From contig JAUVBC010000173.1 of assembly GCA_030591405.1 (NCBI GenBank), positions 1 to 5,487 of the forward strand: a stretch of DNA of 5,487 nucleotides. Direction: 5' to 3'. Under the pieces are notes generated by a model. It did not search any database, was not told where the DNA came from, and was given only the letters and a program-made list of their open reading frames with translations. Source of the stretch: Candidatus Zixiibacteriota bacterium (GTDB taxonomy: Bacteria; Zixibacteria; MSB-5A5; GN15; PGXB01). Both the position numbers and the translations under genes were made by a program. Shown piece by piece: positions 1-4,258 of the stretch; the first letter of the stretch is position 1; each line of letters begins with the position of its first letter.

Positions 1-1
1 A

Positions 2-556
2 ATATTATATTTAGATAGTATCCATGAATCTGTATTCCGTTGTCGCGATGTAACCCGTAAGTTATTGGGATTTGTCAGAAAAACCGATATGGATATATCA
101 CCTCACGATATTCACGAAATTATTGATAATGTTGCTGACGGAATCCTTGGAAAGGAAATGGAAGTATCAAACATAGAAATTATTAGAAAATATGATAATA
201 AAATTCCGCAAATGCAGACTGATGTAAATCAGCTTCAGCAAGTATTATTGAATATTCTTAATAATGCCATTGATGCCCTTGAGGATAATCCGGGTAGAAT
301 TTCAATTACAACTAAATTTGAAAAAAAGAAAATAAAAATCATTATTTCTGATACCGGAATGGGAATGACAAGAGAACAAATTGAAAAAATATTTTTGCCC
401 TTTTATTCCACCAAAGAAGTTGGGAAGGGAACCGGACTTGGACTTTCAGTGAGTTATGGAATAATTAAAAATATGGGTGGCAAGATTGAGGCCGAAAGCA
501 CCCTGGGGAAAGGAAGTTCATTTATATTAACACTGCCTTTGCACTGTAAAGGTTAA
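2..556 (+). CDS. Sensor histidine kinase, C-terminal part (5' end outside window)
   Basis: The frame is open from the first bases of the window to a TAA at 554-556, so this is the last 184 residues of a longer gene; the TTG at 65 is not its real start. Residues 1-25 of the fragment (with RCRDVTRKLLGF) look like the second helix of a HisKA dimerisation domain. The rest is a complete HATPase_c ATP-binding domain: N box with NNAIDAL (about 87-93), G1 box DTGMGM (117-122), F box FLPF (131-134) and G2 box GKGTGLGLS (141-149), ending in the usual GGKIEAES and FILTLPL strands. The phospho-accepting histidine and any sensor domain lie upstream and cannot be checked. It should autophosphorylate and pass phosphate to the receivers encoded at 1193 and 3249. 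That pairing is inferred from operon position. Base composition is strikingly AT-rich compared with typA downstream. Confidence 0.93.
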   Translation: MLYLDSIHESVFRCRDVTRKLLGFVRKTDMDISPHDIHEIIDNVADGILGKEMEVSNIEIIRKYDNKIPQMQTDVNQLQQVLLNILNNAIDALEDNPGRISITTKFEKKKIKIIISDTGMGMTREQIEKIFLPFYSTKEVGKGTGLGLSVSYGIIKNMGGKIEAESTLGKGSSFILTLPLHCKG

Positions 557-607
557 GAGTAATAGATTTTAAACAAATTTGTATTTGAGAGGTTCTTTTT
601 GGATACT

Positions 608-611
608 GGAG
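608..611 (+). promoter_or_regulatory. Ribosome binding site deciding the CBS-protein start
   Basis: GGAG lies 5 bases before the ATG at 617. A competing purine-rich site (GAGAGG, 587-592) lies 6 bases before an in-frame TTG at 599. The ATG is preferred because ATG starts are commoner and because the protein then begins just before the conserved first CBS strand (VKDLMVPL). The TTG start would add six residues. Confidence 0.5.
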
Positions 612-616
612 AAATA

Positions 617-1177
617 ATGGACAAAAAACGCGTTAAGGATCTGATGGTACCACTCGACAGGTACGGATTGGTTTCACAAGATGCCACTCTTTTGGAAGCG
701 ATTCAGGTTTTGCAAAAAGCGCAAGAAAAACGTGATCGTGGTCGCCAGCCTTTTCGGGCAGTTCTTGTTATTGATGAAAACAAGAAGGTTATCGGGAAGC
801 TTGGCGAGCTTGCATTTTTAAAGGCTTTGGAACCGAAGCGCAATGCATTGGGTGATGTAAGTAAATTATCCAGCGCCGGCGTCAGCGATCAAATCATAAG
901 CACGGTAATGAGCCATTATCAGTTTTTTCAGGATAAATTATCTAATCTTTGTTACGGGGCTCGCGGTACTAAGGTAAAGGACGTTATGCATCCTGTCACT
1001 GAAAACATTGATGAGAACGCAACATTATGCGAGGCAATAACAAAAATTATCATGTGGGACACCTTATCTGTCCTGGTTTCCAGAAAAGGGGAAATAGTCG
1101 GTTTACTAAGGATATCGGATATCTGCCAGGAAGTTGCCGAGCAAATGAAAGCGCTTTCATTGGAGAATAATGATTAA
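617..1177 (+). CDS. Two-CBS-domain (Bateman module) regulatory protein
   Basis: This 186-residue soluble protein consists almost entirely of a CBS pair. The first CBS domain covers about residues 5-72, opening with VKDLMVPL and ending in VIDENKKVIGKLGELAFLKAL. A mostly helical linker (about 73-117) follows, then the second CBS domain (about 118-178) with VKDVMHPVTENIDENATLCEAI and GEIVGLLRISDIC. CBS pairs usually bind adenine nucleotides (AMP, ADP, ATP, sometimes SAM) and report energy status to a partner. There is no catalytic or DNA-binding domain, so the partner must be another protein. The gene sits 60 bases after the kinase and 15 bases before the receiver-transporter fusion, so the transporter or the kinase is the likely target. 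That is inference. A TTG start at 599 is possible and would give 192 residues. Confidence 0.85.
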   Translation: MDKKRVKDLMVPLDRYGLVSQDATLLEAIQVLQKAQEKRDRGRQPFRAVLVIDENKKVIGKLGELAFLKALEPKRNALGDVSKLSSAGVSDQIISTVMSHYQFFQDKLSNLCYGARGTKVKDVMHPVTENIDENATLCEAITKIIMWDTLSVLVSRKGEIVGLLRISDICQEVAEQMKALSLENND

Positions 1178-1192
1178 AATTGGAATAGAATA

Positions 1193-3226
1193 ATGCCTAA
1201 GATTTTGCTTGTGGATGATGAAGAGTTATTCCGAACTTCAATTGTAAAAAGGTTGAATTTACGTGATTATGAAACCATTGATGTCAACAATGGCGACGAT
1301 GCCATAAAGTTGGTTCGTAATGACAGCGACATAGATATCGTTATTTTAGATCGCAAAATGCCGGGGATGGATGGTGAGGAGGTTCTTAAGGAAATCAGGC
1401 ATTATCGGCCAGCCCTTCAGGTAATAATGCTGACAGCTCATGCCAGTATGGAATCAGCCATGACGACCGGACGCTTGGAAGCATATTCATATTTAGAAAA
1501 ACCTTGTGATTTTGACGAACTTGTAAAGGTTATTGAATCGGCTCGTCAAGATAAAATTCATGTAATGGCCAGACAAGAAATTCCTTTTGTTGAGAAAGAT
1601 TCATTGTGGAAATGGCTTAAAGGATCTCATAATTCGCGTCCTGGAATTATTTTACTCGGCTTAATAATATTTACGATTTTGGCTCTCATGCCGGCTCCTC
1701 AGCGAATGATGGATTTATTATCTACTCCCAAGACAGGCAAGGCATTAGATATAATTCAGGGATATTCCGGATATTTTCAGATGAAAGAGGGCGAAAATAT
1801 AGCATCATATTACGGACATAAATACAGCCTGGAAGAAAAACAGAATGATGCCAACGGCAATAAAACTGTAATCCCTCTGACTTCTGATCAAGCAGCCTTT
1901 CGGGCCAAGGTGATGTTAGGTATTCTAATTGTGGCCGCACTTTTCTGGGCAACCGGGGCAATTCCCGTCGGAATTACCGCCTTACTTGTTGGTGTGTTTA
2001 TGTATTTTCTTGGAGTTCTGAAACCCGACGATATCGCTCAGGCATATTCCAAAGATGCTGTTATTTTTATATTTGGTGTTTTGGCAATGTCCTTCGCAAT
2101 TAGCAAAACAGGACTTGATCGGCGAATAGGATTATTTCTTTTAGGACCCGCCAAAAATTTAAAACTGCTGTTATTTTTGTTTTTACCAATGTTGGGAATA
2201 GCCTGCTCATTTGTATCGGAGCACGCTTTAATTGCCTTCATTATGCCCCTATTTATGGTTGTGTATGCCTCGACCATACGCGCCGCGGGGGTTAAACAGG
2301 ATAAAGCACTGGCGGTTATGTTTGTTTTATCGCTTTGTTTTGTAGCCAATTGCGGGGGGCCGGGATCGCCGGCGGCCGGAGGTCGTAATGCGGTCATGAT
2401 GGGAATTCTTTCTGATTATGGTATTGCCCCGACATTTGGCCAATGGGTACAATATGGTTTACCATTTGTTCCGGTAATGGCATTGGTCATTGCGGCATAT
2501 TTCTTTATAGTGTTTGGCCGAAAAATAAAGGTTAAATCTCTTAATGTTTCCTCGATAGTAAAACAATCCGCTAAAAAAATTGGGCCAATGAACCAAAAAG
2601 AATATATTACCGCTGCAATATTAATCGGTTTGATTGCTTTATGGATAACCACCAGTGATATTTTCGGAATGGGTGGACCGGTTATTCTGGCCTTGGTTCT
2701 CCTTAATATTTTTAGAGTTTTACGCTGGCGTGATATTGCCGGTATTCAATGGGAAGTGGTTGCCTTATATGCCAGCGCTTGTGCTCTTGGCAAAGGATTG
2801 GCGGTTACCGGAGCCGCGTTATTTCTCGCCGACAGTTTTATCGGTATTCTGCCGGAATTTCTAAAAAGTGGTGAAGGCCTTGCAATTGCCACCAGTCTTT
2901 TTACAGGAATTGCCACAAACTTCATGAGCGATGGCGCGACTGTTTCAGCTATTGGACCAATAACTATTCCAATGGCGACCATTTCCGGAACTCATCCCTG
3001 GATGATTGGTTTTACCACAGCCTTTGCATCATCGTTTGCCCATATGCTTATAATTGGAACACCCAATAATGCCATCGCCTATGCTATGGCAAAAGATCCA
3101 ATTACCGGAGAGCAACTGGTGACTTTGAGCGATTTCTTTAAGCATGGCTTTATAGTTCTAATACTTTCATTTTTGGTTTTATGGTTTTGGACTATTTTGG
3201 GTTACTGGCGATATATTGGATTTTAA
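1193..3226 (+). CDS. Response-regulator receiver domain fused to DASS/SLC13-family anion:sodium symporter
   Basis: This 677-residue protein joins a cytoplasmic receiver to a membrane transporter in one uninterrupted frame. The receiver (about 3-120) has the acidic pair D8/D9, phospho-acceptor D53 within ILDRKMPGMDG, T81 (LTAH), switch aromatic Y100 and K103-P104, so it should be phosphorylatable. After a linker (121-148) comes membrane helix 1 (about 150-167). A long polar loop (about 168-238) follows, then a hydrophobic multi-helix body (239-275, 288-304, 325-360, 372-386, 421-442, 470-510, 520-550, 561-630, 650-672). Family hallmarks are ATGAIPVGITALL near the start of the body, the re-entrant NCGGPGSP (386-393) with RN (398-399), and IGTPNNAIAYAMA (621-633). 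The usual SNT motifs are replaced by SEH (342-344) and SDG (579-581). Known DASS members carry sulfate or di-/tricarboxylates with Na+; the substrate here cannot be assigned. The N-in topology of the family puts the receiver in the cytoplasm. A weak GGA precedes the ATG by 8 bases. Confidence 0.9.
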   Translation: MPKILLVDDEELFRTSIVKRLNLRDYETIDVNNGDDAIKLVRNDSDIDIVILDRKMPGMDGEEVLKEIRHYRPALQVIMLTAHASMESAMTTGRLEAYSYLEKPCDFDELVKVIESARQDKIHVMARQEIPFVEKDSLWKWLKGSHNSRPGIILLGLIIFTILALMPAPQRMMDLLSTPKTGKALDIIQGYSGYFQMKEGENIASYYGHKYSLEEKQNDANGNKTVIPLTSDQAAFRAKVMLGILIVAALFWATGAIPVGITALLVGVFMYFLGVLKPDDIAQAYSKDAVIFIFGVLAMSFAISKTGLDRRIGLFLLGPAKNLKLLLFLFLPMLGIACSFVSEHALIAFIMPLFMVVYASTIRAAGVKQDKALAVMFVLSLCFVANCGGPGSPAAGGRNAVMMGILSDYGIAPTFGQWVQYGLPFVPVMALVIAAYFFIVFGRKIKVKSLNVSSIVKQSAKKIGPMNQKEYITAAILIGLIALWITTSDIFGMGGPVILALVLLNIFRVLRWRDIAGIQWEVVALYASACALGKGLAVTGAALFLADSFIGILPEFLKSGEGLAIATSLFTGIATNFMSDGATVSAIGPITIPMATISGTHPWMIGFTTAFASSFAHMLIIGTPNNAIAYAMAKDPITGEQLVTLSDFFKHGFIVLILSFLVLWFWTILGYWRYIGF

Positions 3227-3237
3227 ATATATTAAAT

Positions 3238-3244
3238 AGAGGTG
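3238..3244 (+). promoter_or_regulatory. Ribosome binding site for the stand-alone receiver
   Basis: AGAGGTG precedes two adjacent in-frame ATG codons, at 3246 and 3249. The gap from the GAGG core (3239-3242) is 3 bases to the first ATG and 6 to the second. The second is therefore the better-spaced start. The choice alters the protein by one methionine only. Confidence 0.65.
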
Positions 3245-3248
3245 CATG

Positions 3249-3737
3249 ATGTCTAAAAAAATCAAACTTTTGATAGTTGATGACGAAATAAAATTCCTTG
3301 ACTCAATCGCAAAACGACTTGAGCTTAGAGATTTTGAGGTCACCAAAGCTACCAATGGTCAGGAAGCAATCGAAGCGACGCATAATGATAAATTCGATCT
3401 GGCCCTGCTTGATCTGAAAATGCCGGGGATGAATGGTAAAGAAGTACTGGAAATAATAAAAAAGGAACACAAGTATCTCGAAGTTATTATCCTTACCGGA
3501 CATGGTTCTATGGATTCCGCCGTTGAATGTACCAAGCTGGGTGCTTTCAGCTATCTTCCAAAACCGTACGAACTGGAAAAGCTTATTGAAATACTCCAAA
3601 AGGCCTTTGAAGCTCGCATGAAGAACAAATTTTCCATGGATCAGGCTCGTATGGAAAAGCTTGCAAAACTCGCCACCGGATCGAGCGCTTTGGGAATCCT
3701 TCGCGCAATGCGCGAAATGGATGATGATGAGAAATGA
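3249..3737 (+). CDS. Single-domain response regulator with conserved-looking C-terminal tail
   Basis: This is a 162-residue receiver protein. Counting from the ATG at 3249, it has acidic residues D11/D12, phospho-acceptor D55 in LLDLKMPGMNG, T83 (LTGH), switch aromatic Y102 and K105-P106, so all catalytic residues are present. The receiver ends near residue 122. The remaining 40 residues are charged and helical, with MEKLAKLATGSSALGILRAM and a DDDEK end, and match no DNA-binding or enzymatic output domain. It resembles the receiver of the upstream fusion protein (shared KRLxLRDxE, KMPGMxGxEVL and HxSMxSA), suggesting duplication. It may relay or drain phosphate from the upstream kinase, or act on a partner through its tail. 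It lies about 20 bases after the transporter gene in the same operon. An ATG at 3246 is also possible. Confidence 0.9.
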   Translation: MSKKIKLLIVDDEIKFLDSIAKRLELRDFEVTKATNGQEAIEATHNDKFDLALLDLKMPGMNGKEVLEIIKKEHKYLEVIILTGHGSMDSAVECTKLGAFSYLPKPYELEKLIEILQKAFEARMKNKFSMDQARMEKLAKLATGSSALGILRAMREMDDDEK

Positions 3738-3970
3738 AGAAAATATTTTTCTATTTATTGCCGGCAATAAGACCCAAAATTTAGTTAAATTTCTGGAAAT
3801 TCATTGCATATTGTAAACAGTTGCTCAATTCATCCAAATCAGGGATATTTTATAGCCTGAACTCGAACCGAGAAATTTTGGATAGTGAACAATCACCCCC
3901 CCTAGCCGTCCAGGCAGAAGAAACAATGGCATTACTGGCCCAAAGTGCGAAAACAGCAGACAGGAAATAG
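3734..3970 (+). other. Weak open stretch with one internal amber codon (possible small or decayed ORF)
   Basis: An ATG at 3734 overlaps the stop of the receiver gene (ATGA) and reads MKKIFFYLLPAIRPKI before TAG at 3782-3784. The same frame is then open for 61 codons to TAG at 3968-3970, with a hydrophilic end (LLAQSAKTADRK). The first residues look like a short signal-like start, but there is no good ribosome binding site and nothing resembles a known family. It could be a decayed gene, a 16-codon leader, or chance. I do not call a gene. Confidence 0.15.
3755..3770. repeat. Perfect 16-bp palindrome after the receiver gene
   Basis: TTATTGCCGGCAATAA is fully self-complementary and begins 17 bases after the receiver stop codon. 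As RNA it could form a 6-bp stem with a CCGG loop, but no T run follows on either strand, so it is a poor rho-independent terminator. It could be a protein-binding site or a weak 3'-end hairpin. Confidence 0.45.
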
Positions 3971-4055
3971 ACTAAAGGTATCTATTTGATAATTTTGGGG
4001 TAATATTTACTCAAATGTTTCGATTGTTAACGGTTAAGCCAAAATAGTATAGAAT

Positions 4056-4069
4056 TGACATAATTGTCA
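4056..4069. repeat. Inverted repeat TGACA-4-TGTCA, possible operator
   Basis: TGACA (4056-4060) and TGTCA (4065-4069) are exact inverted copies separated by TAAT. The site ends 16 bases before the predicted -35 box at 4086, a position where an activator or repressor could bind. The left arm together with the preceding T also spells TTGACA, so this could instead be part of a second, weaker promoter. No known regulator is assigned. Confidence 0.3.
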
Positions 4070-4085
4070 GACCCAAAAATATTCA

Positions 4086-4113
4086 TTGACAAAATAAGAT
4101 GAAACATTATACT
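4086..4113 (+). promoter_or_regulatory. Sigma70-like promoter upstream of typA
   Basis: A consensus -35 box TTGACA (4086-4091) is followed after 16 bases by TATACT (4108-4113), which matches five of six -10 positions. Transcription would start near 4119-4121, giving typA a leader of about 140 bases. This is the best promoter match seen in the gap. Its oddity is the terminator-like hairpin immediately downstream. Confidence 0.6.
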
Positions 4114-4131
4114 TCCCGCGTTGTTACTAAT

Positions 4132-4165
4132 ATCCGGATAGCTAAAATAGTTGTTCGGGTTTTTT
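4132..4165 (+). terminator. Rho-independent terminator-like hairpin with T run
   Basis: The arms 4134-4144 (CCGGATAGCTA) and 4148-4158 (TAGTTGTTCGG) pair without a break when G-U pairs are allowed, around an AAA loop. Two more pairs (4133-4159, 4132-4160) extend the stem, and six T follow at 4160-4165. It may end transcripts from the signalling operon. Because it starts about 12 bases after the predicted typA transcription start, it may instead attenuate typA. Several G-U pairs make the stem moderate in strength. Confidence 0.6.
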
Positions 4166-4214
4166 CTGCGTGATTATTCCCTTAAAAGATTAATCGGTAG
4201 ATCTGTTAATAAGA

Positions 4215-4240
4215 TGTTACGTCGCTATTGGCGCCGTACA
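4215..4240 (+). promoter_or_regulatory. Leader hairpin just before the typA ribosome binding site
   Basis: TGT (4215-4217) pairs with ACA (4238-4240), ACG (4219-4221) with CGT (4235-4237), and CGC (4223-4225) with GCG (4231-4233), closing a TATTG loop. There is one bulge (4218) and one mismatch (4222/4234). The stem ends 3 bases before AAGGTG, so its folding could affect ribosome access. It resembles no riboswitch I recognise. Confidence 0.35.
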
Positions 4241-4243
4241 AAA

Positions 4244-4249
4244 AAGGTG
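4244..4249 (+). promoter_or_regulatory. Ribosome binding site of typA
   Basis: AAGGTG lies 9 bases before the ATG at 4259 and sits directly after the leader hairpin. It supports the chosen start, which also matches the usual N-terminus of TypA a few residues before the G1 motif. Confidence 0.65.
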
Positions 4250-4258
4250 TTTTGAATA

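Larger units (their letters stand above)
3738..4258. other. Intergenic region between the signalling operon and typA
   Basis: These 521 bases contain no convincing protein gene or tRNA on either strand. They are AT-rich apart from a run of seven C at 3896-3902. Recognisable content is a CCGG-centred palindrome near the operon end, a TGACA/TGTCA inverted repeat, a sigma70-like promoter, a terminator-like hairpin and a hairpin before the typA ribosome binding site; each has its own entry. The part from about 3790 to 4050 shows nothing I can assign beyond a weak open frame. Confidence 0.7.

Noticed and set aside
65..67. TTG at 65 as the start of a short kinase
   Set aside because: The frame is open to the window edge and the preceding codons encode the expected helix of the dimerisation domain, so the gene starts upstream.
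573..582. ACAAATTTGT palindrome between the kinase and CBS genes
   Set aside because: It is short and AT-rich, so easily chance; no promoter or T run is associated with it.
1722..1961. Minus-strand open frame of 79 codons
   Set aside because: It lies wholly inside the receiver-transporter gene, has no family resemblance and no ribosome binding site; it is a shadow frame.
2038..2397. Minus-strand open frame of 119 codons
   Set aside because: It is opposite the transporter membrane region, and its composition mirrors the hydrophobic codons of the plus strand.
2416..2982. Three further short open frames on both strands (2416-2652, 2655-2864, 2746-2982)
   Set aside because: All overlap the well-supported transporter coding sequence and show no recognisable domains.
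3303..3767. Minus-strand open frame of 154 codons
   Set aside because: It is antisense to the stand-alone receiver, which has full family motifs; the antisense product looks like nothing known.
3896..3902. Run of seven C in the gap as a possible phase-variable tract
   Set aside because: No gene reads through it convincingly and it does not sit between promoter elements.
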